DNA of 47,426 nt, from NCBI GenBank assembly GCA_029012285.1, contig JAQXLU010000163.1, positions 1 to 47,426 on the forward strand, written 5' to 3'. A model generated the notes under the pieces. That model was given only the letters and a program-made list of their open reading frames with translations. It made no database searches and was not told where the DNA came from. Positions 32,931 to 41,168 of this stretch are shown in pieces. The position numbers and the translations under genes were made by a program. This DNA comes from Clostridiales bacterium (GTDB lineage: Bacteria; Bacillota; Clostridia; Christensenellales; Aristaeellaceae). Every line of letters begins with the position of its first letter. The stretch's first letter is position 1.

Positions 32931-34220
32931 ATGAAGAAGATCACCGTGGCCATCGCGGGCCTGGGCTCCCGCGGCCTTGACACCTATGCCCGCTGCCTGG
33001 AAAAATATCCCGACCGCGCGGAGCTCATCGCTGTGGCGGACATCCGCCCCGACCGCGTGACCGTGGCGGCACAGCGCTACCACATCCCGGCAGACCATTG
33101 CTTTGACAGCGTGGAAAGCCTGCTCAAAGCGCCCCGCCTGGCGGATGTGCTCTTCATCTGCACGCCGGATCAGGTGCACTATCAGCCCGCCATCGACGCG
33201 CTGAACCTCGGCTATCACCTGCTGCTGGAAAAGCCGGCGGCCCGCAGCGTCGCGCAGTGCCGCCACATCGCCCAGCTGGCGGAGGAAAAGGGGCTGCACG
33301 TCATCGTTTGCCATGTGCTGCGCTACACGGTGTTCTACCAGACCATCAAGCAGCTGCTGGAGGAGGGCAAGGTCGGACAGATCATGAACGTGGAGGGCAT
33401 CGAGCGGGTGTGCTACTGGCACCAGGCCCACTCCTTTGTGCGGGGCAACTGGCACATCGCGGCGGACACCACACCCATGATCCTCGCCAAGTGCTGCCAC
33501 GACATGGACATGCTGCTCTGGCTGACCGGCAAAAAATGCGAGCGGGTGACCTCCTTCGGGCACCTGTCCCACTTCACAGCCGAAAACGCGCCTGCGGGCG
33601 CACCCGAGCGCTGTTCCGGCGCCTGCCCTGTGGCGGATACCTGCGTGTACAACGCCGAGCGTTTCTACCTGGAGCGCTTCCGCAAGAGCGGCGACAGCTG
33701 GCCTGTCAACGTGGTTGCGCCCGAACCCACGGAGGAGAAGCTCCGCGCGGCGCTGTCCGCAGGCACGAACGAGGCCGGCTGCGACTACGGCCGCTGCGTC
33801 TACCGCATGAACAACGACGTGGTGGACCATCAGGTGGTCAATTTGCAGCTGTCAGACGACGTGACCGTGGCCTTCACCATGACGGCCTTCACAGCCACCG
33901 GCGGCCGGGTGATGCGCATCTGCGGCACAGCAGGCGAAATCTTCGCAGACATGGAGCGCAATCTCATCCGGGTGATGGAATTTGGCAAAGCCCCGGTAGA
34001 GATCGACGTGCGCAAGCTGACGGATGATTTTTCCGGCCACGGCGGCGGCGACGGGCGGATGGTAGCAGACCTGCTCGACCTGCTGGAGGGCAAGCCGATG
34101 TCCCCCGCACTGACCACCATTGCCCGCAGCGTGGAGAGCCACTACGTTGCCCTGGCGGCGGAGGAATCCCGCACCCATGGCGGCCAGGTGGTCGTGCTGG
34201 ACGAGTTTGCAAAACAATAA
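32931..34220 (+). CDS. Gfo/Idh/MocA family oxidoreductase
   Basis: A 429-residue NAD(P)-dependent enzyme. The start at 32931 has AAAGGAAG upstream. GLGSRG at residues 10-15 is the dinucleotide-binding loop, LLLEKPAARS holds the family's EKP motif, and CHVLRYTVFYQTIKQLL is the expected following block. ADTTPMILAKCCHDMDMLLW holds the catalytic His/Asp region. Between about residues 215 and 295 there is an insertion with four or five cysteines (CSGACPVADTCVY, CDYGRCVY), which could bind a metal. Family members oxidise or reduce sugars and inositols; the substrate is unknown. It is a single gene closed by a terminator, and I see no clear promoter before it. Confidence 0.88.
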   Translation: MKKITVAIAGLGSRGLDTYARCLEKYPDRAELIAVADIRPDRVTVAAQRYHIPADHCFDSVESLLKAPRLADVLFICTPDQVHYQPAIDALNLGYHLLLEKPAARSVAQCRHIAQLAEEKGLHVIVCHVLRYTVFYQTIKQLLEEGKVGQIMNVEGIERVCYWHQAHSFVRGNWHIAADTTPMILAKCCHDMDMLLWLTGKKCERVTSFGHLSHFTAENAPAGAPERCSGACPVADTCVYNAERFYLERFRKSGDSWPVNVVAPEPTEEKLRAALSAGTNEAGCDYGRCVYRMNNDVVDHQVVNLQLSDDVTVAFTMTAFTATGGRVMRICGTAGEIFADMERNLIRVMEFGKAPVEIDVRKLTDDFSGHGGGDGRMVADLLDLLEGKPMSPALTTIARSVESHYVALAAEESRTHGGQVVVLDEFAKQ

Positions 34221-34230
34221 TCCATCAAAA

Positions 34231-34263
34231 CAGGCGGTTTCCATCGCTGGAAGCCGCCTGTTT
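34231..34263. terminator. Bidirectional terminator
   Basis: CAGGCGGTTTCCA (34231-34243) pairs with TGGAAGCCGCCTG (34248-34260), a 13-base stem with one G-T pair and a four-base loop. TTT follows on the plus strand and TTTT on the minus strand, serving both the oxidoreductase gene and the convergent serine hydrolase gene. Confidence 0.82.
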
Positions 34264-34270
34264 CCTGATT

Positions 34271-35419
34271 TCATTCTTGAACAAATTCCTGCGCCTTCTT
34301 CATCATCGCCCGGGCGATGGTCACCACATTGTCCTCCGCATGCGCCTCGTAGCCATTGGCGATCACCGCGATGGAAAGCCCCGTGTCCGGCTGGAAGTAC
34401 ACATTCGACGACAGCCCGTGCTTCCGGCCCTGATGCCCGTACCAGGTGCCGCCGGGCATGCCCTCCACCCGGGCTATGGCCAGGCCATACTCGCTGTCGC
34501 AGTGGACGGAGCTGCTGGGGATCGTCTGCTGATCCTGCATCATGAGCTGCACGGCCTCCTTCGGCAGGATGCGCACGCCGTCCAGCTCGCCGCCCTGCTC
34601 CAGCATGGCGATCACGCGGATCAGCCCGTTGGCGCTGATGCACAGATCCCCCGAGGTGTGGCTGGTGTTCGCCCGGGGATCGCAGGTGTCGTTGTATTCC
34701 GGCAAGCTGGCCAGCATCACGGACAAGCCCTCGGCAATGGTACCGTCCTTAGCCAGCTGGGGCGCCATATCCGACTGGTCTTTCAGCAGCCCCATGTGAT
34801 ACGCCGCGTTAATGCCCAGCGGCCCAAAGACATGCGCTTGCATATAGGTGTTGACGCTCTGCCCGGAAAGGGCCTCGATCATCGCGCCCATCAACCCGCC
34901 GTTCAGGTTGGAGTAGGCATAGGCCGTGCCGGGCGCGACCTTTTGGGAGAAATACTTGTTATTCACCTTGAGCGTTTCCCAGTTGGGGTGATAATACTGG
35001 GTCTGCACGAGGGAGGAGGTATGGCTCATCACCTGGCGGATGGTGATTCTCTCCCCCGGGAAGGCGGGATTGACCACCGGATACCCCACGATGTCCGACA
35101 CCGGGGTGTCCAGGGGGATGTTCTTTTCGGTCAGCAGCTGCATCAGCCCCACCGCGCTGACCAGCTTGGTCACCGACGCAATGCGGTAGCAGGTGTCCGC
35201 CGTCACCTGTTCCCTGCGGCTTTGGGTCTTGTGGCCGTATGCGTAGCGATACAGCACCTGGCCATCCCGGGCAATCACCACCGCACCGCCAACGATTTTC
35301 CGCGCGGCAAAGCGTTTGGCCACATAGTCATCCATCTGCGCCTTCCAATCAGGCGCCTCCGCGTGGCAGGCCAGGGGCAGGAGAAGCAGCGTCAGCAGCA
35401 GCGCAAAGAAACGTTTCAA
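34271..35419 (-). CDS. Secreted serine beta-lactamase-like hydrolase (class C / DD-peptidase fold)
   Basis: A 382-residue exported protein. I place the start at the TTG at 35419, with GTGAGGG eight bases upstream, beginning a signal peptide (KRFFALLLTLLLLPLACHA); in-frame GTG codons at 35428 and 35434 are the alternatives and fall inside or before that ribosome-binding site. The catalytic motif SxxK is SVTK at 82-85; AYSNLNG provides the YxN tyrosine and GHQGRKHG the HxG motif. This places it with the AmpC/EstB/D-aminopeptidase group, which act on beta-lactams, esters or wall peptides. The true substrate cannot be told. Single-gene unit with its own promoter. Confidence 0.87.
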   Translation of the reverse strand: MKRFFALLLTLLLLPLACHAEAPDWKAQMDDYVAKRFAARKIVGGAVVIARDGQVLYRYAYGHKTQSRREQVTADTCYRIASVTKLVSAVGLMQLLTEKNIPLDTPVSDIVGYPVVNPAFPGERITIRQVMSHTSSLVQTQYYHPNWETLKVNNKYFSQKVAPGTAYAYSNLNGGLMGAMIEALSGQSVNTYMQAHVFGPLGINAAYHMGLLKDQSDMAPQLAKDGTIAEGLSVMLASLPEYNDTCDPRANTSHTSGDLCISANGLIRVIAMLEQGGELDGVRILPKEAVQLMMQDQQTIPSSSVHCDSEYGLAIARVEGMPGGTWYGHQGRKHGLSSNVYFQPDTGLSIAVIANGYEAHAEDNVVTIARAMMKKAQEFVQE

Positions 35420-35454
35420 GGCAGTCACCCTCACGTTACAGATTCATCCAAATC

Positions 35455-35483
35455 ATTATACTATCCCGGAGGAGGAATTGCAA
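35455..35483 (-). promoter_or_regulatory. Promoter of the serine hydrolase gene
   Basis: TTGCAA (35478-35483), 17-base spacer, TATAAT (35455-35460) on the minus strand, 36 bases before the proposed TTG start. Confidence 0.75.
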
Positions 35484-35570
35484 GGCGGACACCACTTTTC
35501 AGCGCGTGTGAAAGATTTTCCAGCCATCATGCGTTACATAAATGACGAAATGTATTGGAGGAAGCATCCC

Positions 35571-36788
35571 ATGTCCGAAAAACCATCCAGAGGGAAGAAA
35601 GGACTCCGCACCATCCTGAACACATTGATTGTCCTTGCCAGCGTTTATGCAGGGTTCTGGGCGCTGTTGGCCACCATCTTCGCCCGCCGCGATGAGCGCA
35701 TCGCCTTCCTGGCGCTCTACCCGACCACCATCGCCGTGCTGCTCCTACTCGTCAACGGGCAGTGGAAGAGGAAATGGTGCAAGGCTTTTGTGGCCCTGTG
35801 GGGCGTGCTGGTCGTGGGCTTTGGCATTCTCCTGGGGGTGAACTACGCCCGGGAGGCCGTCCCCACCGTGAGCGACCGCGGCTTGATGCTCCACGAGTAC
35901 GACCCCTTCGCGGCGGACACCAAGGCCGTGACATTGCCCGGCGAATCCACCCTGCGGCTCAGCCAGGAGGAGGCTGCCTCCCTGCGCATCGACGGCGCGA
36001 CGGCCCTCTACCCCGTGTATGCCAGCTTTGCCCGCAACACCTTCGCCCCGTCGGAGATCTACTACACCTGGCAGGATGGCCATGAGCCCACCCTGGAATG
36101 TTCCGGCACGACCCAGGCCTATCGCCGGCTCATTGACGGAGAGACCGACGTGATCTTCTGCGCCCAGCCCTCCCAGGCGCAGCTCCAGGCTGCCGAGGAC
36201 GCGGGCGTGCAGCTCCACCTGACGGCCATCGGGCGGGAGGCCTTCGTGTTCTTCGTCAACGTGAAAAACCCGGTGACCGGGCTGACGGTGGAGCAGCTTC
36301 AGCGCATCTACACCGGGGAAATCACGAACTGGCAGGAGGTGGGCGGCAAAAACAAGAAGATTCTCCCCTACCAGCGGGACGAGGGCAGCGGCAGCCAGAC
36401 CGCGCTGCAAAACCTGATGGCGGGTCTCCCGCTGATGGCGCCCGCCCGCGAGGAAATCGTCGATGGCATGGGCGGCATCATCGAGCAGGTCGCCACCTAC
36501 CGCAACTTCGACGGCGCGCTGGGCTTCACCTTCCGCTTCTACGCCAACGAGATGGTGGGCAACAACCAGATCCGCCTCCTGGCCCTGAGCGGCGTCGCGC
36601 CCACCAAGGACACCATCCGGGACGGCAGCTACCCCATTGCCAGCTACTTCTACGCCGTGACCGCATCGCCCATCGGGGAGCGCGCGCCGGAGGAAAGCAA
36701 TCCGCTGCTCCAGCGTTTCCTCAGCTGGTGCCAGTCCGGGCAGGGACAGTGGATTGTTGAGGCGGCCGGCTATGTGGGCGTCAACTGA
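35571..36788 (+). CDS. Membrane-anchored PstS-like substrate-binding protein
   Basis: A 405-residue protein with AGGAGG-like GGAGGAAGC before the ATG at 35571. Residues 10-95 contain three hydrophobic helices (about 14-37, 43-63, 68-92) joined by short basic loops. Residues about 130-405 form a PstS-type periplasmic-binding domain: IDGATALYPVYASFA, ECSGTTQAYRRLIDGETDVIF, YTGEITNWQEVGG and DEGSGSQTALQ are the segments that in PstS hold phosphate. Normal PstS is a lipoprotein with no such membrane part. There is no pstCAB or phoU gene beside it, so a role in sensing or in a scaffold is possible, but unproven. Ends at a terminator. Confidence 0.82.
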   Translation: MSEKPSRGKKGLRTILNTLIVLASVYAGFWALLATIFARRDERIAFLALYPTTIAVLLLLVNGQWKRKWCKAFVALWGVLVVGFGILLGVNYAREAVPTVSDRGLMLHEYDPFAADTKAVTLPGESTLRLSQEEAASLRIDGATALYPVYASFARNTFAPSEIYYTWQDGHEPTLECSGTTQAYRRLIDGETDVIFCAQPSQAQLQAAEDAGVQLHLTAIGREAFVFFVNVKNPVTGLTVEQLQRIYTGEITNWQEVGGKNKKILPYQRDEGSGSQTALQNLMAGLPLMAPAREEIVDGMGGIIEQVATYRNFDGALGFTFRFYANEMVGNNQIRLLALSGVAPTKDTIRDGSYPIASYFYAVTASPIGERAPEESNPLLQRFLSWCQSGQGQWIVEAAGYVGVN

Positions 36789-36801
36789 CGCCTGAATCCA
36801 C

Positions 36802-36844
36802 AAAGCGTGCCGGAAACGGGGCTTTCCCGATTCCGGCACGCTTT
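36802..36844. terminator. Bidirectional terminator between the PstS-like gene and the ABC-2 operon
   Basis: A perfect 14-base stem (AAAGCGTGCCGGAA at 36802-36815 with 36831-36844) and a 15-base loop. Its ends give TTT runs on both strands, and it lies between two convergent stop codons. Confidence 0.87.
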
Positions 36845-36860
36845 CATTGATGAAATCCCT

Positions 36861-37490
36861 TTATACGACCTCGCGCCGCTCAAACAGCTTGACCGACCAA
36901 ACCCAGGACAGCACATAGATGCCCGCGCCCGCCACGCACAGCAGGGGCAAGACCAGCTGCATGCCACCGGTGAGCAGCGCCGTCTCCCGCAGCAGCGCCG
37001 AGCCCATCGCGCCGCCCGCGCAGATCACGCCGATCATCACATAGTAGGCCGCGCGCCCCTTTTCCACCCCCAGCTTGAACATGAAGGGCAGGCTGATGGC
37101 GGAGGCCAGCATGGACAAAAGCAGGATGAGCGCCAGCATGGACGCAAAGCCAGCGGCGGTGAAGCTGCCGTCATGGGCCATCCGCAGCCCCTGAACCACT
37201 GCGGTGAGCAGCAGCACCACGAGCTGCGTCATCAGGCCGATGAGGTACTTGGCCGACACCAGCTGCGCCTTGGTATAGGGCAGCGTGCCGCTGTATTGCA
37301 GCCAATGGCTCCTTTCATCATAGGACAGGAGGCTGGCGGGGATCATCCCGCAGAGCAGGCAAGGGTAGAAAACGAAGAACATGTTTTCACTGTCGGCATA
37401 GGAGATGGCAATGAAAACCACCGCCATCAATACATACGACCTGCAATACTTCAGCATCATGTAGAAATCCTTGAGCAGCAGACCCTTCAT
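36861..37490 (-). CDS. ABC-2 type transporter permease
   Basis: A 209-residue membrane protein with six hydrophobic segments, opening with MKGLLLKDFYMMLKYCRSY, typical of the ABC2_membrane_5-like permeases next to YtrA-type regulators. The sequence PASLLSYDERSHWLQYSGTLPYTKAQLVSAKYL is the usual cytoplasmic loop after the second helix. It pairs with the ATPase gene directly upstream (one base between them). The cargo is unknown; related systems respond to wall-active peptides or antibiotics. Confidence 0.88.
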   Translation of the reverse strand: MKGLLLKDFYMMLKYCRSYVLMAVVFIAISYADSENMFFVFYPCLLCGMIPASLLSYDERSHWLQYSGTLPYTKAQLVSAKYLIGLMTQLVVLLLTAVVQGLRMAHDGSFTAAGFASMLALILLLSMLASAISLPFMFKLGVEKGRAAYYVMIGVICAGGAMGSALLRETALLTGGMQLVLPLLCVAGAGIYVLSWVWSVKLFERREVV

Positions 37491-37491
37491 C

Positions 37492-38334
37492 TCACTTGAC
37501 CTCCTTGACCATGGTGATGAACAGCTCCTCGATGGTGACGGGGCTCAGGTGCATCTGCGCTGGCACGGCGCTACGCAGCACCAGGGCCTCCACGCCATAG
37601 GGCGTTTCCTTTTTATGCCGGATGCACAGCGGATCCAGCGCCGCCAGCTGCTCGGCGGTGCAGTGCAGGATGCCGTATTGCGCCAGCAGCGCGTCCTTCT
37701 CCTCGCACAGCAGCAGCTTGCCCTGATGCAGGAAGGCTACATAGTCGCAGAGCTTCTCCAGGTCGCTGACGATGTGGGAGGAAATGAGGATGGCATGCTG
37801 CTCGTCACAGGTGAACTCGCCAAACATCTCCACCACCTCGTCCCGGACGACCGGGTCAAGGCCGGAGGTAGCCTCGTCCAGAATCAGCAGCTTGGCATGG
37901 TGGGACATGGCAATGGCAATGCCCAGCTTCATCTTCATGCCCCGGGAGAAATCCTTGAAGGGCTTGTTGTCCGGCAGGGAGAGCGCCCTCAGGAGCCGCT
38001 CGTACTCCGCGCCATCCCATTGGCGGAAGGTGTGCTGCATGATCCGGCCCACCTGGGCGGTGGTCAGGCATTCGGGGATGCCTGCCTCGTCCATGACCAC
38101 ACCCACCTCCTCCTTGGTCAGGCGGAGGTCTGCGGTGTGATCGCGCCCCAGGATGGTGACGCTGCCGCCGTCCTTGTGCAGGATGTCCAGGATCAGCCGG
38201 ATGGTGGTGCTCTTGCCCGCGCCATTTTCACCAATCAGCCCCAGGATGCACCCGCTGGGCAGGGTGAGCGATACGGGCCCCAGCGCAAAGCCGGGGAAGG
38301 TTTTTGTCAGGTTCTTGATTTCCAGCGCGTTCAT
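37492..38334 (-). CDS. ABC transporter ATPase of the GntR/YtrA-regulated exporter
   Basis: A 280-residue ATPase of the BcrA/YtrB type. Walker A is GENGAGKST, the signature is FSRGMKMKL (in place of the usual SGG), Walker B is LLILDEATSGLDP and the H-loop is SSHIVSDLEKL. The C-terminal 70 residues form an accessory domain. It overlaps the regulator gene by four bases (ATGA) and is followed one base later by the permease gene, so it is the middle gene of a three-gene operon. Confidence 0.93.
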   Translation of the reverse strand: MNALEIKNLTKTFPGFALGPVSLTLPSGCILGLIGENGAGKSTTIRLILDILHKDGGSVTILGRDHTADLRLTKEEVGVVMDEAGIPECLTTAQVGRIMQHTFRQWDGAEYERLLRALSLPDNKPFKDFSRGMKMKLGIAIAMSHHAKLLILDEATSGLDPVVRDEVVEMFGEFTCDEQHAILISSHIVSDLEKLCDYVAFLHQGKLLLCEEKDALLAQYGILHCTAEQLAALDPLCIRHKKETPYGVEALVLRSAVPAQMHLSPVTIEELFITMVKEVK

Positions 38335-38708
38335 TTTTCTTCCTCCAGAATGAATTTCACCATGTCCAATATGTCCTCCCGGTTCAGCCCGCAGGAGGCC
38401 GCCAAGCGCAGCGCCTCCTCCACATGGGCTTCCACCTGCTTGAGCGTTTCCTCCCGGAGCAGCTCGACGTTCTTCGGGGCCACATAGCAGCCCTTGGCCG
38501 GGAGGGTATAGATAAAGCCCTCCCTTTCCAGCTCCTCATAGGCGCGCTTGGTAGTGATGAAGCTGATGCGCAGGTCCTTCGCCAGCCCCCGGATGGAGGG
38601 CAGCAGCTCATGTTCCTTCAATTCCCCGCTGATGATCTGCCCCTTGATCTGCGCATAGATCTGGTCGTAAATCGGCGCACCGCTCTTGTTGTCGATCAGG
38701 ATATGCAT
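38331..38708 (-). CDS. GntR-family transcriptional regulator, YtrA type
   Basis: A 125-residue repressor-like protein. Residues 8-75 are the winged helix-turn-helix (GAPIYDQIYAQIKGQIISGE, LPSIRGLAKDLRISFITTKR, LEREGFIYTLPAKGCYVA). The C-terminal part is a short helical tail of about 45 residues, as in the YtrA subfamily, and lacks a large ligand-binding domain. It is the first gene of the exporter operon. A perfect inverted repeat over the -10 box of its promoter is a likely operator for it. The inducer is unknown. Confidence 0.93.
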   Translation of the reverse strand: MHILIDNKSGAPIYDQIYAQIKGQIISGELKEHELLPSIRGLAKDLRISFITTKRAYEELEREGFIYTLPAKGCYVAPKNVELLREETLKQVEAHVEEALRLAASCGLNREDILDMVKFILEEEK

Positions 38709-38724
38709 AGCCCCACCTCCTCAT

Positions 38725-38765
38725 CTGTATATGCGCATTATATACAGTCAATACAGTCTTGTCAA
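38725..38765 (-). promoter_or_regulatory. Promoter and operator of the GntR-ABC operon
   Basis: On the minus strand: TTGACA (38760-38765), 17-base spacer, TATAAT (38737-38742), both perfect consensus. The inverted repeat CTGTATAT (38725-38732) and ATATACAG (38740-38747), seven bases apart, covers the -10 box. A further half-site copy (ATACAG at 38751-38756) lies in the spacer, forming a direct repeat with one arm. A strong promoter fully covered by an operator suggests tight repression. Confidence 0.82.
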
Positions 38766-38879
38766 CCCCCTGCCGGAAAAAAGTGGGCCGCATGATAGAA
38801 AAAGCACAAAATCCTCTTCCCAAAGACCGCCCGGGCATGATAAAATAGAGCAAATGCCACGAATCACGGAGGGACGCTC

Positions 38880-39386
38880 ATGCTGCCGGAAGTCCTGGTG
38901 CGCAGCCGCGCTTTGCTGGAAAACGTCACACCGCTGTGCAGCGACTGCGGCTTGATCTGCGGCGGCGCGTGCTGCCGTCCCCTGGAGGGCGAAAGCACCG
39001 GCATGCTGCTTTTCCCCGGGGAGGAAGCGTATTATGAAAACAAGCCGGGCTACCGCATGCTTCCCACCGGGACGGGCACGCTGCTGCTCTGCGCCGGACG
39101 CTGTGACCGGGCGGACAGGCCGCTGAGCTGCCGGCTGTTCCCGCTGCTGCCCCTGCTGCGCGCGGATGGGGTCAAGGTCGCCACCGACCTGCGAGCCAAG
39201 GCAGTATGCCCCCTGTCCCAGCAGGGCAAGGCAGCCCTCGCGGCGGAATTCGTTGAAGCCGTGCGCCAGGTCGGGCAGCTGCTCACGCAGGACGAGGCCA
39301 CGCGGGCCTTCCTGCTCCAGCTGACCCGGCAGCAGGATGAGCTCAAGGCGCTCAGAGCACAGTTCAGGAGGGGTACCCATGTTTGA
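38880..39386 (+). CDS. Cysteine-rich protein (YkgJ-like CxxCxxxC family)
   Basis: A 168-residue protein with nine cysteines in the first 110 residues: C20, C23, C27, C31 and C32 form CSDCGLICGGACC, followed by C71, C75, C84 and C110. CRLFPLLP near 84-91 resembles the CRxFP segment of the YkgJ/CxxCxxCC group, proteins proposed to bind zinc or an iron-sulfur cluster. No enzyme motif is seen. The start at 38880 has CGGAGGG upstream. The end overlaps the next gene, a DNA methyltransferase, by eight bases, so they are co-translated. Its role is unknown. Confidence 0.78.
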   Translation: MLPEVLVRSRALLENVTPLCSDCGLICGGACCRPLEGESTGMLLFPGEEAYYENKPGYRMLPTGTGTLLLCAGRCDRADRPLSCRLFPLLPLLRADGVKVATDLRAKAVCPLSQQGKAALAAEFVEAVRQVGQLLTQDEATRAFLLQLTRQQDELKALRAQFRRGTHV

Positions 39387-40608
39387 GGCGGTCAATGTCG
39401 TCAGGGAGCAACGCGGCCAGGGGCGGAATCTGTTCTTGTGCGCCGATGGCAGCGCGCCGCTGTCCGGCCTCCTGGCGGAATACGCTGGGCAGGCCCAGTG
39501 CGTCTACATCGACCCGCCCTTCATGACGGGCGAGAGCTTCACCCGTCGCCGCCGCTTCGGCCAGTCCGGCTGGAAATCCGGACGCCCCACCCCGGAATAC
39601 CCCGCCTTTACGGACGCCTATGACAGCCGGGAAAGCTACCTTACCTTCCTGCGCCATCTGCTGGAAAACGCCCACGCGCTGCTGCGCCCCACCGGTGTGC
39701 TGGCCCTCCACCTGGATTGGCACACCAGCGCCTACGGGCGGCTGCTCCTGGACGAAATCTTCGGGGAGAACGCCTTCCTCAACGAGATCATCTGGGCCTA
39801 TGAGAGCGGCGGCCGTGCGCGGAAGTTCTTCTCCCGCAAGCACGACACCATCCTGCTCTACGCCCGGACGAAGAATTACCGCTTCGATCTGCAGCGCGTG
39901 CCGCTGGAGCGCACCGAGCACCGCAAGAATCACATGCGCCGCCGCGTGGACGAGGACGGCCGCGCCTACTCCGAGATCAGGACCGGCGGCAAGGTGTACC
40001 GCTACTACGACGATGCGCCCGTCTATCCTGGCGACGTGTGGACGGACATCTCCCACCTGCAACAGCGCGACCCGGAGCGCACCGGCTATGCAACCCAAAA
40101 GCCGCTGAAGCTCCTGGATCGCATCCTGCGGCCCGTGGTGCAGGACGGCGATCTGGTCATCGACCTGTGCTGTGGCTCCGGCACGGCCATGGAGGCCGCC
40201 CTGGCGCTCAACTGCCGCTGCGTCGGCGTGGATCTGAGCCCCGAGGCCATCCTGACCACCGCCCACCGGGTCAACAGCCAGGATCAGACGCTCATCTGTC
40301 CCTGCACGATGGACGATACCCGCCTGGAGGGCATCTACACCGGCGATGGCGGGATGCTGCTCATCACCGGCTTCAACGCCACCCACCCCGCCTTCCCCAA
40401 GGCCGAGCAGGCCCTGGACGTGCTGGAATCCTGGTCTGCCGGGCGGTTGGTGGGCGACGTCTTCGTGGCTGCCGAGACCTTCCGCCGAACGCCACACACG
40501 CCTGAGCTGCCCGTGTTCTGTCTGCTTCCCCCGGGGGAGGGCGATGTCGCCGTGTCCACGGTGGATGCCGCGGGCCGCAGGCGGGTCTACAAGTGGGTGA
40601 ATGAATAG
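39379..40608 (+). CDS. Orphan site-specific DNA methyltransferase (N4/N6, beta class)
   Basis: A 409-residue protein starting at the ATG at 39379, with AGGAGGGG upstream. The catalytic motif IV is DPPF at 45-48 (VYIDPPFMTG), and the S-adenosylmethionine motif I is DLCCGSGTAMEAAL at about 262-275, so the order IV-before-I makes it beta class. ENAFLNEIIWAYESGGRARK and GYATQKPLKLLDRI are the intervening blocks seen in this type. It would methylate adenine N6 or cytosine N4 in a target I cannot read. No restriction gene lies next to it. The last 110 residues after motif I are not recognised. It overlaps the cysteine-rich protein gene by eight bases. Confidence 0.87.
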   Translation: MFEAVNVVREQRGQGRNLFLCADGSAPLSGLLAEYAGQAQCVYIDPPFMTGESFTRRRRFGQSGWKSGRPTPEYPAFTDAYDSRESYLTFLRHLLENAHALLRPTGVLALHLDWHTSAYGRLLLDEIFGENAFLNEIIWAYESGGRARKFFSRKHDTILLYARTKNYRFDLQRVPLERTEHRKNHMRRRVDEDGRAYSEIRTGGKVYRYYDDAPVYPGDVWTDISHLQQRDPERTGYATQKPLKLLDRILRPVVQDGDLVIDLCCGSGTAMEAALALNCRCVGVDLSPEAILTTAHRVNSQDQTLICPCTMDDTRLEGIYTGDGGMLLITGFNATHPAFPKAEQALDVLESWSAGRLVGDVFVAAETFRRTPHTPELPVFCLLPPGEGDVAVSTVDAAGRRRVYKWVNE

Positions 40609-40634
40609 CCCACACAACGGTACCCCACGCTGTA

Positions 40635-40663
40635 ACCGGCTCCCGATGTAGGGGGCCGGTTTT
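40635..40663 (+). terminator. Terminator of the methyltransferase operon
   Basis: ACCGGCTCCC (40635-40644) pairs with GGGGGCCGGT (40651-40660) around a six-base loop, followed by TTTTGC. Confidence 0.75.
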
Positions 40664-40672
40664 GCATGCACG

Positions 40673-40699
40673 AAAAAAGCAGACCCTTGCAGGTCTGCT
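40673..40699 (-). terminator. Terminator of ireB
   Basis: On the minus strand AGCAGACC (40692-40699) pairs with GGTCTGCT (40678-40685), followed by TTTTTT (40673-40678). It lies about 70 bases after the ireB stop codon. The 70 bases between hold no gene that I can see. Confidence 0.75.
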
Positions 40700-40771
40700 G
40701 TGAAGCATCATCGAACTGGCGCATCCGCCAAAAGGGGCAAAGGCAGGCGATGCTTCGCCCAGGGCGCCTTT

Positions 40772-41035
40772 TCACCCCTTGGCCGTGTTGCCGCTGACGT
40801 AGAACCGCACCAGCTCCTCCATGATTTCGTCGCGCTCCAGGCGGCAGATCATGCTGCGGGCGGAATTGTAGCTGGTGATATAGGTCGGGTCGCCGGAAAT
40901 GAGGTAACCCACAATCTGGGTGATGGGGTCATACCCCTTGGCCTGGAGGGCATGGTAGACATAGAGCAAAATGTCGTGCGCCTCGTTGCCGGTTTCCATC
41001 AGGGGCTTGAGCTTGGTGGTGTTGAACTGATCCAT
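40772..41035 (-). CDS. ireB: IreB family regulatory protein (UPF0297)
   Basis: An 87-residue protein that matches IreB almost throughout: [39 protein letters not shown] and the ending [13 protein letters not shown]. In Enterococcus, IreB is phosphorylated by the IreK Ser/Thr kinase and affects cephalosporin tolerance. Usually this gene sits near ruvX and alaS; here it is alone, with its own promoter and terminator. The start at 41035 has AAAGGAGG upstream. The N-terminal threonine pair (FNTTKLK) is where IreB is phosphorylated. Confidence 0.93.
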   Translation of the reverse strand: MDQFNTTKLKPLMETGNEAHDILLYVYHALQAKGYDPITQIVGYLISGDPTYITSYNSARSMICRLERDEIMEELVRFYVSGNTAKG

Positions 41036-41070
41036 CCTTGCCCCCTCCTTTCAGCAGGTTCTTCCTCTCT

Positions 41071-41099
41071 ATTATACACGAAGCAGGATGAAAAAGCAA
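41071..41099 (-). promoter_or_regulatory. Promoter of ireB
   Basis: TTGCTT (41094-41099), 17-base spacer, TATAAT (41071-41076) on the minus strand, 36 bases before the start codon. Confidence 0.72.
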
Positions 41100-41168
41100 A
41101 GCCTTTTTGGCAGAAATAGCAAATTAAAGCCATCCTCTTCCTGAAAGCACAATCCGTCATGCTGCTGG

